Below, piece after piece: positions 1 to 8,428 of a stretch of 64,000 bases of DNA. The notes under the pieces are model-generated. The model did not search any database and was not told the DNA's origin. It saw nothing but the letters and a program-made list of their open reading frames with translations. Numbering within the stretch: the stretch's first letter is position 1; each line of letters starts with the position of its first letter. A program made the translations under genes and the position numbers. Source of the DNA: Diplonema japonicum (taxonomy: Eukaryota > Euglenozoa > Diplonemea > Diplonemida > Diplonemidae); assembly GCA_964019335.1 (NCBI GenBank), contig OZ025659.1:310001-374000 (forward strand). Reading direction: 5' to 3'.

Positions 1-245
1 TAAAATGCAGTCCCTGTACGCAAGTGGGCGTAAAGTGCAGGAGAAGGCCTTTCCAATTTTTCTTTTTGAAAGCCGATTAATCAGCTCCCGTCTTCTAAGG
101 GTTAATTGCTTTTCTTTTTCTGAGAAAAAAAAAGGAAACCGGGGGGATGACCCGACAGACAGTGAGGGGAAAAGGCACCTTTAAAAAAAGGGGGGACCAG
201 AACCCTCAGTGTCCCTGAAACAAAAGGCCTTGTGACTTCTTTCGT

Positions 246-467
246 GGGGGGGGGGGGGGGGGGGCATATATGGTCGATAAAGTCACTTTTTCAGTTTTGC
301 CAAAGAATGTGCCTAACCTATGAAAGTGAAAAAACAAAGTTTTGGGTACCCAATCCGATTTTTTACACCCAGAACCCCGTTTTTCACCTTTCCTAGGTTG
401 TTGGACACATTCTTTGACAAAACTAAAAAAAGTGACTTATCGACCACATATGACCCCCCCCCCCCCC
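246..467. repeat. large imperfect inverted repeat with G-run/C-run ends
   Basis: The arm at 246-336 opens with 19 G and is the imperfect reverse complement of the arm at about 379-467, which closes with 14 C. The spacer is about 42 bp. The shared core includes TGGTCGATAA / TTATCGACCA and CAAAGAATGT / ACATTCTTTG. Arm divergence shows it is not an assembly artefact of perfect palindromy. I see no transposase or obvious target-site duplication, so a MITE-like element or a cruciform-forming intergenic structure are both possible. Confidence 0.75.
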
Positions 468-533
468 TAGGGCAATGTTGGCAAGGAAACGCGTTTCCCC
501 GTTTCTTGCCAACATTGCCCTGGGGGGGGGGGG
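454..533. repeat. second hairpin: 16-bp perfect stem extended by C-run:G-run
   Basis: Positions 470-485 pair perfectly with 505-520. The stem continues inward (487-491 with 500-504) and outward through A:T into the C-run (454-467) against the G-run at 522-533. The same C-run can also pair with the 19-G run at 246-264, so the two hairpins are mutually exclusive foldings. Confidence 0.8.
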
Positions 534-984
534 TTCACAAAATATCAAAATTTGAAAATCGATCATTCCCGTGTTTTGACCCCCCTCTTTATTTTATTTT
601 ATTTTTTTTTACCACATGCCTGCTTTTTGGGCAGCTTTCTTGGTATTCTCAGCAACCTACAAGGATGCAACAATTCTATTATTTTATGGTATTCTTTTTT
701 TCTTTTTTTTCCTTTTATTCTTCCCAACCCCTCTCTATTCTATATCCCGGTTGCATAGGTGTATCTCTCTTGCACCTTACCACATCCCGATGCACCGCAG
801 CAAACGAGTGTCCCCCAAAAAAAAGTGGCTTGCCCGTGTGTGCATACGGATGCCAAAGATATTTTTTTTTGTTGCCAACAGTTTTTTATTCTTCTTCTTA
901 ATGCGTATTTCCTTTTTTAATTTTTTTTTTCTCAGGTAGTTTTCATTTCACGCACTTAACTGGCACCAATACAATCACTCCTAT

Positions 985-1013
985 AAAACTTCGGCAAGGT
1001 ATACCGAAGTTTT
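985..1013. repeat. short perfect hairpin
   Basis: AAAACTTCGG (985-994) is the exact reverse complement of CCGAAGTTTT (1004-1013), with a 9-nt loop. It lies in the gene-free left edge and has no recognised function. Confidence 0.7.
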
Positions 1014-1617
1014 TCAAAGGCGAAAGTACCACCAAATCTGATTTGGGCCCTTATTTGGGTCCCTTACACGGGGCTACGCACCAGTGTCACTGTGGTCCCT
1101 GAGATGACGGGAGAATGAAGGAAGAAAGGAAAGAAGAGCAACAGAGATATAAAAGGAGAAGGGATTGTTTGTGTTTCTGTATGTACAGCCGGGTGCAGTT
1201 TTAGAGAAAAAATATAAAAAAAGAGGAGGAAAAGAAAAAGAGAAACAGAAGAAAAAAGAGCTTGGAAAGGGGCTTTTTTTCTCCTTTTTTTCTGATTTTT
1301 CCCACTCTTTCTTTGTGTGGTCATCTTAAAGCAGACTTTATGAAAGAAAAAAAAACACGATGACTCACCCCATGCTTTTTTTATGCTTTTTTTTTTTTTT
1401 TTTTTTCCCTTTTCTTTTTAATTGGAACGGGAACAGGGGAGGAGAGAAAAAAAAACGGAATGGGGGCTAATGCCAGGGAGGGGAGTGAGGGGGAACCGAA
1501 ACAATTAAACCTAAAAGAAATAGAATTAGACGGCATGCGGCCCGGCACGCACAAACGGGAGAGCACGAAGGAGGACACATGCTGTTGGTACATTACTTTC
1601 ACAGGGCACGTGTGCTA

Positions 1618-2859
1618 TTACGTGGACTGGACAACAGGAGGTGTACTAGGGGAGGGCAGTGGAGATGCAGGGGTATGCTCGGACATGGCGTTTTCCTCAT
1701 CCGTGCCGAAGTTAGAGTTGCATTGCGTGCTTGTGGTAGAGACGTAGTTGGGGTCCAGCACAGTGGGCGTGTCCCAACGTGAGAGGCCCGTAGCCCTGTT
1801 GTAGTAGTAGGGCCGCCCATCATTTGACACAACTTCCCAAGAGTGCTTGTCTGCCACCGTCCCTGCCACTGGCATGTACGGGTCGTAAGCGGGAGTCTCC
1901 ATCTCCGGGTGTGTGTGTGTGCTGTTGTACGGCTCTGTCCCGCCGATGGAGCTTTGCGCTGCCGAGCGCGACTGGCTTCTCTTCTTCTTTTTCTTCATTT
2001 TCTTTTTTGCCTTTATCCGTTTCTTCCACAGCAGCATGATCAACGCGACCATGCAGCACAAGGCCCCCACACACGCCCCGACCACGAGCCCCACCACCAC
2101 ACTGTCCGAAGGCGCCGGTGGCACAACAACTTCGGTGGCGCATCCGAAAGACGTACTCCCCCAGGCTTTATTACAATTATGACGGAAATGCTGTTCATTA
2201 AACACAGTGGTGCCTGCTATGCCTATGGTGAGCACAATGCGTGTGGTGCCTGCACGGGAGGTGTCGGGGGCTGTGGCAGCTCCATTGCCGAAGACAAGGG
2301 CGTCGGTGAGGGTGTCGGCGGGGACACATCGTGCGCCTTCGCAGATGGAGTGGATGCGGATGTCGAAGACGTCAGAGATGTTGGCATGCAGCGCGAGGAT
2401 CTCGTAGTACCATGCGGCAGTGGGGTACTCCACAGAGGCGGGGAGCGACGAGTTCATGCAGACCTCGAATCGCAGCTCCAAGAAGCTGACAGTTCTTGAA
2501 ACTATGCTCGAGTTGTATTGCATTTCACTCCCAACCTTCACGTAAGCCAGCCCTAAGTAGTGTGCCCCGATGTGGAAGGCAGCCAACGTCATGGTGCGGT
2601 CCAAGGCACCATCCTCCCAGATGACCTCCTCCGTTGCAGTGAGGTGCACTACCGAGATGTTCCCGTACATGAACACATCAGAATACTCAGCAGTCGGCAC
2701 TGCCTTCACCACCTCCCGCATGAACTTGTCTTCGTTATCTCCGATTGCGAGGAGGTTCTGCTCCATCCCGAGTGCCACACCCAGCTCCCATACAACATCT
2801 ATGGGAGGCGGCAGGACCTCGGGCTGCTCCAAGCACACCGCCCACCCTGCCACCAGCAC
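1618..2859 (-). CDS. type I membrane protein with cytoplasmic WW domain
   Basis: An N-terminal hydrophobic stretch (signal-like, ending near AGWAVCL) is followed by an ectodomain of ~230 residues with several N-x-S/T sequons and scattered Cys. A transmembrane helix lies around residues 254-278, then a strongly basic stop-transfer region rich in Lys, then a tail with a WW domain at ~341-372 (W, GRPYYYNRATG, W-D-T-P: the W-x20-22-W-x2-P pattern). WW domains bind Pro-rich or phospho-Ser/Thr-Pro ligands, so this looks like a surface receptor or adhesion protein that recruits such a partner. The 5' end is unresolved: 2859 is a GTG, the frame stays open to a TAG at 2938-2940 without any ATG, and the hydrophobic leader extends upstream of 2859. 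A short first exon is therefore probably spliced on; the first in-frame ATG (2766) would delete the leader. I do not recognise the ectodomain. Confidence 0.7.
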   Translation of the reverse strand: MLVAGWAVCLEQPEVLPPPIDVVWELGVALGMEQNLLAIGDNEDKFMREVVKAVPTAEYSDVFMYGNISVVHLTATEEVIWEDGALDRTMTLAAFHIGAHYLGLAYVKVGSEMQYNSSIVSRTVSFLELRFEVCMNSSLPASVEYPTAAWYYEILALHANISDVFDIRIHSICEGARCVPADTLTDALVFGNGAATAPDTSRAGTTRIVLTIGIAGTTVFNEQHFRHNCNKAWGSTSFGCATEVVVPPAPSDSVVVGLVVGACVGALCCMVALIMLLWKKRIKAKKKMKKKKKRSQSRSAAQSSIGGTEPYNSTHTHPEMETPAYDPYMPVAGTVADKHSWEVVSNDGRPYYYNRATGLSRWDTPTVLDPNYVSTTSTQCNSNFGTDEENAMSEHTPASPLPSPSTPPVVQST

Positions 2860-3162
2860 TACAGCTATAAAAGACTTAATGATGCTGCTTTTCCGCAGGT
2901 CCGCAGGGCGTAACAGACAAGTTGTGTTGTCAAATGCCTACTACTGGATTACATTTGTTGTGCTGTGTCTTGTGTGCTTGCAGCTTGTGTTTTGTGGATA
3001 ACAGCCCTCTGCCTGTGCTAATTATTGCCGGCGAACGGAAAAAGAAAAACACTTGGAAACACATAAAAAAAGAAGGGTCATGCGCCATATCTTCATGACG
3101 GTGCTGTATTCACAGAACAAAAAAAGAAATTGCAATGAAGAAGAAGAAAAAGACTATTGGTG

Positions 3163-4263
3163 TCACACCCCCAGCCCTGCTGCGGTCACTTGCTCCTGGA
3201 AGGTTTTGGTGGAAGTGAAGTGCCCCGGCACCACATCGGCCATGTTGCGGGTGTCGTGGAAGTTGGTTGGCTTCCTGAGGGGGTCTTCGCCCCTCTTGGG
3301 GACCTTTGACACGTTCCCCTCCTTGTCGAAGTAGTGCGACTTTCTGAAGGAGGTGGGCTCTGCATCCCCGAACCGGTTCTGGAAGGAGTCGTTTTGTGTG
3401 GTGGCGTACATCCCAACGTGCTTGTTCGGTCTATTCGTCTGCGAGTCGAGGAAGGCCTCTGTCTCAGGAGGGAGCGACGAGAGCGACTTGTGTTGCACGG
3501 GGTCGGTGCTGAAGGCAGACATCTGCTGGTCGCATGCCTTAGGGTCAAACGATTGCATGTGGTGTGCATAAGTTGACTTCGGGGGTCCACCCACCCACCC
3601 ACCCGAGGGGGGCTTCGCGGCCCTTTTCGACTTGCTCAGTTCCTCTCTCTGCATGGCGGCCAGAGCGTCCACGTCGTTCATAGCCTCAGACCTCGATACG
3701 AAGGTTTCTGTGAAGTTGACAGTGTTCTTCGGTACGCTTTCCAAGTTGAGCTTCTTCCTGTTGGCAGGTGTGACGTAAGAGGTATTCGCATGCTTTTCAG
3801 CAGCTGGGAGAAGGTTCACGTAGGTGCTTGCTGATGTGGACACCCACGCAGGCGGCTTCTCGGTTTCAAAGCTCTTCCCAATCTCTCGCCGTTGTCGTGC
3901 GAGATCCAGCTCTCTGGCCCTCCCTTCGTTGTACACGTTCAGCACATCATCGCTGAGCGTCTCGTATTGTCTTGCTTGACTTTCGCTTACGGACTCGAGG
4001 AAGCCTACACTGCCCCTTACACCAGGTACCATCCCCACAGTGCTGTGCTCGATGGCTTGGGACGCGAGTGTGGTTTCCAGCAGCTCGGGTTTCGTTCCTT
4101 TCGCCTGTTTCACAGTGCTGTCGTAGCCGGTGCCCACACCCTTCATGTACTTCTTGTTCCGCAGCTCCGGGAACGGCTCCAGCTCATCTTTGGTGAACGG
4201 GCATGTCAAACGTGGCACCTTCGACTTGACACCCATTGTGTTGGGGCTTGTCATGTCCCCCAT
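3163..4263 (-). CDS. unrecognised 366-aa soluble protein
   Basis: I chose the ATG at 4263 (MGDMTSPNTMG). The frame upstream has only a GTG and crosses a T10 tract typical of untranslated sequence. There are no transmembrane segments or signal peptide. The composition is polar, Ser/Thr/Lys-rich, with short motifs such as KSTYAHHMQSF, TSFRKSHYFDKEG and PTNFHDTRNM resembling the spaced aromatic/basic motifs of axonemal microtubule-associated proteins. That likeness is only an impression and I assign no family. It lies between SUCLG1 and the WW protein in the minus block. Confidence 0.65.
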   Translation of the reverse strand: MGDMTSPNTMGVKSKVPRLTCPFTKDELEPFPELRNKKYMKGVGTGYDSTVKQAKGTKPELLETTLASQAIEHSTVGMVPGVRGSVGFLESVSESQARQYETLSDDVLNVYNEGRARELDLARQRREIGKSFETEKPPAWVSTSASTYVNLLPAAEKHANTSYVTPANRKKLNLESVPKNTVNFTETFVSRSEAMNDVDALAAMQREELSKSKRAAKPPSGGWVGGPPKSTYAHHMQSFDPKACDQQMSAFSTDPVQHKSLSSLPPETEAFLDSQTNRPNKHVGMYATTQNDSFQNRFGDAEPTSFRKSHYFDKEGNVSKVPKRGEDPLRKPTNFHDTRNMADVVPGHFTSTKTFQEQVTAAGLGV

Positions 4264-4965
4264 GAAGCTACCTGACTTGATTTGCACCCGAAAAAAAAAA
4301 GGTAAAGACGCCACACCAATTGTTTTGCACTAATATAAAGAAAGCGAGGAAGAAAAAAAGGGGGGAAAGGGAAAGAAAAAAAAAAAACGGAGGGGTTGGT
4401 GGGCGGGAGAGAACAACAGCGGCTCGAATATTTGAACGGTGTCCACAGCACCAAACACCACCCCTGCTTGTCTCCTCCCCTCTGCATAGGGACCGGCCTC
4501 GGAGAAGGTATGGAACCATTTTACAATAAAAAAAGAAAAAGAAAACCTCCTGCAATTGGGGAAGAGAGTCCAAACGAAATAAAAAAAAAAAGAAAAATCC
4601 CCAAAACCTTTAAGTAACCATCTGGAATCCACTGAACAGATGGCTGCGTGTATAAAGTACAGGGGGCAGGGACGGGAGGGGACGAAAGGGCCGTGAAAGA
4701 AAGGGAATATGACCAGTGCGAAAAGCGCTCCATCCTACACTAGCCTTGTTCTTCTCCCGGGGGGGGGGATAAAAATAAAAAGAAAATAAAAACGGGGGAC
4801 AATAAAAAAGAAAAGGAGAAAAAAAGAACCCAAGGAAGATATAAAGGGACGAGAAAAAAGAGATGGGGAGGGACCAAAAAAACACTCAAAAAAAAGGGGG
4901 TGAGAACACTTTTTTTTTTCTCTCTCTTTTTTGCTTATTTATCACATGCTACAAAGAACCTTGTC
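4264..4965. other. intergenic spacer
   Basis: About 700 bp between the stop of the succinyl-CoA ligase gene and the start of the 366-aa gene, full of short A-runs on the plus strand. No gene, RNA or repeat was identified. The Phe/Ser-rich minus-strand frames here are translations of T-tracts. Confidence 0.6.
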
Positions 4966-5883
4966 TTAGATGAGGTTCTGCTCCTTCATGATCTGGGCCA
5001 TGGTGGAGCCGAGCACAGCGGGGGAGCTGACAACAGTGGCGCCCGCCTGAGTGAGGGCGTCGATCTTGGCACTGGCAGTGCCCTTTCCGCCGGAGATGAC
5101 AGCGCCAGCGTGGCCCATACGGCGACCGGGGGGTGCAGTGACACCAGCGATGAAGGAAACAACAGGCTTCTTGATGGCGTGTGCCTTCAGGAACTCGGCG
5201 GCGTCCTCCTCAGCAGACCCACCGATCTCCCCGATCATGACGATACCCTTGGTGTTCTCGTCTTCAAGGAACTCCTTCAGACAGTCAATGAAGTTGGTCC
5301 CGTTGAACGGATCACCACCGATACCCACGCAGGTGGTCTGCCCGAGCCCTGCAAGCGTCGTCTGGTTCACAGCCTCGTAAGTCAGCGTACCCGAACGGGA
5401 GACAACACCAATGCAACCCTTCTTGTGGATGTGGCCAGGCATGATACCGATTTTGCACTCATCAGGGGTGATGATACCGGGGCAGTTGGGCCCGATCATC
5501 CTCGACTTGCTTTGCGACATCAACATCTGCTTCACTCTCACCATGTCGTGCTGGGGGATGCCCTCAGTGATCGTCACGATAAGAGGGATCTCTGCGGTGA
5601 TGGCGTCCTCGATGGACTTGGCGCAGAGAGGAGGTGGGACGTACAGCACGGTGGCATCGGCACCGGTCTCTTTGGCGCACTCCTCGACGGAGGCAAACAC
5701 GGGCAGACCCAAATGTGTGGTCCCCGCCTTCTTCGGGTTCACACCACCCACCATCTTGGTACCGTAGTCAATAGCAGCCTGGCAGTGGAGGGTACCCGCC
5801 CTGCCAGTGATACCCTGGCACATCACCTTGGTGTTCTTGTCAATGAAGATCTTCTTCATGTTCACAACGTTGCGACGGAACAT
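4966..5883 (-). CDS. SUCLG1: succinyl-CoA ligase (ADP/GDP-forming) subunit alpha, mitochondrial
   Basis: This is the alpha subunit of the TCA-cycle enzyme that converts succinyl-CoA to succinate with substrate-level phosphorylation. The CoA-binding Rossmann domain is at residues ~12-110 ([29 protein letters not shown]). The ligase domain contains [30 protein letters not shown] and [14 protein letters not shown]. The phosphorylated active-site His is in [15 protein letters not shown]. At 305 aa it has the usual mature length, with only a short Arg/Asn-rich presequence (MFRRNVVNM) for import. Reading towards the start codon, a run of 25 A (T on the plus strand at 5891-5915) lies 8 nt before the ATG, an unusual A-rich leader. 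No intron is seen. The long plus-strand frame opposite is a shadow. The family assignment is certain; the mitochondrial location is inferred from the family and leader. Confidence 0.96.
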   Translation of the reverse strand: MFRRNVVNMKKIFIDKNTKVMCQGITGRAGTLHCQAAIDYGTKMVGGVNPKKAGTTHLGLPVFASVEECAKETGADATVLYVPPPLCAKSIEDAITAEIPLIVTITEGIPQHDMVRVKQMLMSQSKSRMIGPNCPGIITPDECKIGIMPGHIHKKGCIGVVSRSGTLTYEAVNQTTLAGLGQTTCVGIGGDPFNGTNFIDCLKEFLEDENTKGIVMIGEIGGSAEEDAAEFLKAHAIKKPVVSFIAGVTAPPGRRMGHAGAVISGGKGTASAKIDALTQAGATVVSSPAVLGSTMAQIMKEQNLI

Positions 5884-5996
5884 TTTTTCCTTTTTTTTTT
5901 TTTTTTTTTTTTTTTCCCTTTCCTGTGTTGGTGATTATTCGGACATGTACCATGTAAACACAATGCTGGCAAATGAAGAGCACCTTGACCTCCTCC

Positions 5997-6578
5997 CTAC
6001 AGTATGGCATCGTTCCTGGCGACGGTGCTCGTTGTGGTGACGAAGTTGCGCAGCCAAAAAGGCAAGTAAGCAAGCAAGGGGTTTGGGGTGCACGGAGAAG
6101 GCACATGGAGGTCCCTGGCCATACTGTAGGCGTCGAAGTATACATTGTTGATGAGATAGTATGACTCGATAAGTTGCGTGGTTTTGAAGCCACACTTTAC
6201 ATAGAAGTTGATAGCAGGGAAGTTATCTGTCAGGACATGCAAGTTCACTGTAGTGCAGTTGCACTCCGACAGCAAATCGATCGCCCTATTCAGCAACTCC
6301 GTTCCAATTTTATGCCGCCGATACTCTTCCTTTACACCAAAGGTGCTCACATACCCTGCCTTCACAGCCTTGCAGCACCATTTCCTCTTCTCCACCACTC
6401 TCGCCGTCACGACCCCCACCACACACCCCTTGTCTTCTGCTACCACTGTCACCATTTCATAACTAAACAAACTGTCGTAGAAACTATCAGCGTATACTAC
6501 AGGAAACAGCTCTGTGTGCAGCTTCTCTACCTGGCTCCTATGCTCCGGGAGGACCTTCCCATATGTCACTGTGGCCAT
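5997..6578 (-). CDS. NAA60: N-alpha-acetyltransferase 60 (NatF)-like GNAT
   Basis: This 193-aa GNAT-fold protein closely follows the NAA60 pattern: FPVVYADSFYDSLFS near residue 25 (substrate-loop region), acetyl-CoA-binding GVKEEYRRHKIGTELL (Q/RxxGxG/A-type), LHVLTDNFPAINFYVKCGFK, then YYLINNVYFDAYSM. The C-terminal segment PLLAYLPFWLRNFVTT is an amphipathic/hydrophobic stretch at the place where animal NAA60 carries its Golgi-membrane anchoring helices. NatF acetylates N-termini of transmembrane proteins facing the cytosol (known for animals and plants). The ATG at 6578 is the only sensible start. Naa50 is the closest alternative, but the LHVLT-N-AINFY block and the hydrophobic tail favour NAA60. 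Confidence 0.87.
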   Translation of the reverse strand: MATVTYGKVLPEHRSQVEKLHTELFPVVYADSFYDSLFSYEMVTVVAEDKGCVVGVVTARVVEKRKWCCKAVKAGYVSTFGVKEEYRRHKIGTELLNRAIDLLSECNCTTVNLHVLTDNFPAINFYVKCGFKTTQLIESYYLINNVYFDAYSMARDLHVPSPCTPNPLLAYLPFWLRNFVTTTSTVARNDAIL

Positions 6579-6723
6579 TCTAATAAATTGTAAAACGCAG
6601 TCTATATGTCGTTGGTGTGTGTTCGCATGTTCATGTCCTGAGTGGTATTTTTTTTTTTCTTCCCGCAGGGAGGGGAAAGGGAACGCTAAATAATTATGTC
6701 CTCCTTTTTTTCTTTTTTTTTCT

Positions 6724-8079
6724 TTAGCCTTTTATAACAATTTTTCTCACAGGCATCACATGATCCAACGTCCTTTCATTGCACTTCAGCACAGCCGCCG
6801 TCCTCCCCATGTATGTGAGGAGCATCTCAAACCCTTGTTCCTCCTCAACCACAGACCGCCCAGTGAACGGGTCTACCACCGTAAAAGGTGGCTCGTCTCT
6901 TGTCTTGGATCGCAGTGTTGCTTGGGTAGTGGGTGTGAGTGAAGGCACAACAGCTACCTTTTCCCAGTTGATGGCTACCCCAAACAAGTACAAGAACCCC
7001 AAAAGACAGGACCCGAGTGACGAGCAGTCTGTGACCCACCCCAGCTCATGTGAATAAAGCATTGTGTCAAACGCCGCCAGGAGCAGGTTCAGGACATGCG
7101 ATGTCACAGGGTATCCCCACGACTTGTTTAGCATCTTCATTACTTGACATACTTTCCGCACAGCATTAGAGAACTCCCACACATGGTTGAGCCCTGGCAG
7201 GTCTGTTGTCATGTACACCCCACAAAGCAGCCCGCTCTGTGTGTCTTCCAGCAAGAATGTCGGGGGTGTCTCGTTCTCGTTGCTCAGCTCTGGTTTTGTG
7301 ATAATGAATTCGCCCTTCATCTGCAGGTATGTGTTCAGACGCGCAGACCATTCAAGGGAGCTTGGCACGTTGAACACGATGTCCAACGTAGCCTCGCTGA
7401 GTGCGGTGCCTGCCCCCCAAGACCCTGCGAGAGAGAGCTGGTCCGCTATGCGGCCCGTCCCGTTCTGCACCTCCACGATCATGTCGGTCCTGGGTGGGGT
7501 GTTCCGCAGCATCTCATCGAGGTGCTTTGAGCTGCTGATCGACACGGTACCGATCGACAAGACGCGCATCCCCGGCCGCACACCGCACTCCGCCCACATG
7601 TTGCCCCGGTGCTCAGTCACGACACAGCTCTCGTTGAAGATAAGACCGTGCGGTATAGGGATGATGCCCAGCTTCAGCACTTCGCGTGACGCGAACACCT
7701 CCTTCACCGTGTCTTTAAGGCGGCGCACGATGCAGGTCGCGTCTCCTTCTTGCTGCTTACTGCTGCCATACATCTCTGTTGCAACAAGGATCTGCTTGTG
7801 CAGCACGAGCGCTTTATTCACACCATTAACCCCATACCCCTCTCGTATCAGTTGTCGCTTATTTGGCTCCGGCACTGTTTTCATCACTTGGGCTTGCGGA
7901 CTTATATATGAAGGCAGAGGAGGTGGTGATACGGGGGGGACAGCCGGTACGAGCGGGGGTTTGGGCAACGCAGAGTTTAGTATCACTGGGTTTACATTCT
8001 TCCTCGTCGGCTTCACACTGACCTGCGTTACTCCTGGCTTCGCTTTCACAGGACTCTGAGGCACTTTCCTTTTCGTCAT
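6724..8079 (-). CDS. PDZ-like domain protein with possible nucleotidyltransferase-type C-terminus
   Basis: I preferred the start at 8079 (MTKRKVPQSPVK). An in-frame ATG at 8172 would add 31 residues encoded by a pyrimidine-rich, leader-like stretch. Residues ~1-75 are basic and Pro-rich. A PDZ-like module follows at ~135-210 (KLGIIPIPHG, then ECGVRPGMRVLSIG, then MIVEV). The C-terminal half has the look of the central domain of non-canonical poly(A)/poly(U) polymerases: a helical segment VTSHVLNLLLAAFD, LGSCLLGFLYLFGVAINW, and TVVDPFTGRSVV, resembling the I-x-D-P-F motif of that fold. The catalytic Gly-Ser and Asp pair were not found, so any enzyme activity is doubtful. PDZ assignment is moderate, the polymerase resemblance weak. 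Confidence 0.65.
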   Translation of the reverse strand: MTKRKVPQSPVKAKPGVTQVSVKPTRKNVNPVILNSALPKPPLVPAVPPVSPPPLPSYISPQAQVMKTVPEPNKRQLIREGYGVNGVNKALVLHKQILVATEMYGSSKQQEGDATCIVRRLKDTVKEVFASREVLKLGIIPIPHGLIFNESCVVTEHRGNMWAECGVRPGMRVLSIGTVSISSSKHLDEMLRNTPPRTDMIVEVQNGTGRIADQLSLAGSWGAGTALSEATLDIVFNVPSSLEWSARLNTYLQMKGEFIITKPELSNENETPPTFLLEDTQSGLLCGVYMTTDLPGLNHVWEFSNAVRKVCQVMKMLNKSWGYPVTSHVLNLLLAAFDTMLYSHELGWVTDCSSLGSCLLGFLYLFGVAINWEKVAVVPSLTPTTQATLRSKTRDEPPFTVVDPFTGRSVVEEEQGFEMLLTYMGRTAAVLKCNERTLDHVMPVRKIVIKG

Positions 8080-8428
8080 ACCAGGCACATGAAAATGAAA
8101 GGGGAATAAAAAAGAAAAGGGTTCCTGACTTGCTTTTTTGAAAGTGTAAAGAAACTGAATCTCTGGCTCCATCCTTTTCCTGAAGGCCTAAAAAACAATA
8201 AAGCCGTAGTAGAAACTATGCCGACCAGCGGGGCACTTGGGTTGTAGGCAAGCTACATCGAAAGCAGGTAAAGCAAACTACTGTCGCCTGTGATGGTAGA
8301 ATGTAACTATTTAATCGCAAATAACAAATAAAGGGGACAGAGACAGAGACTAGCTTGGGAAAGAAACGAATGGACAGGCAGCGATGATGCGTTCGCTCGC
8401 CTGTGGCGGTGTAGGCATCTCCGAGAGC
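8080..8428. other. intergenic spacer
   Basis: Leader of the PDZ gene and 3' flank of the coiled-coil gene. No gene or RNA seen. Confidence 0.5.

Larger units (their letters stand above)
1..1617. other. intergenic left edge, no supported gene
   Basis: Apart from the inverted repeats there is only low-complexity T-, A- and G-rich sequence. The open frames here translate to Phe/Ser/Lys-rich low-complexity peptides with no domain signal. The last ~300 bp would be the 3' flank of the minus-strand gene ending at 1618. Confidence 0.6.

Noticed and set aside
320-939. Three overlapping plus-strand frames in the left edge
   Set aside because: Phe/Pro/Ser-rich translations of T- and C-tracts crossing the inverted repeats; no domain or conserved start.
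4900-5934. 344-aa plus-strand frame opposite SUCLG1
   Set aside because: Antisense shadow of a conserved gene; His/Asp/Gly-rich translation with poly-Phe ends and no domain.
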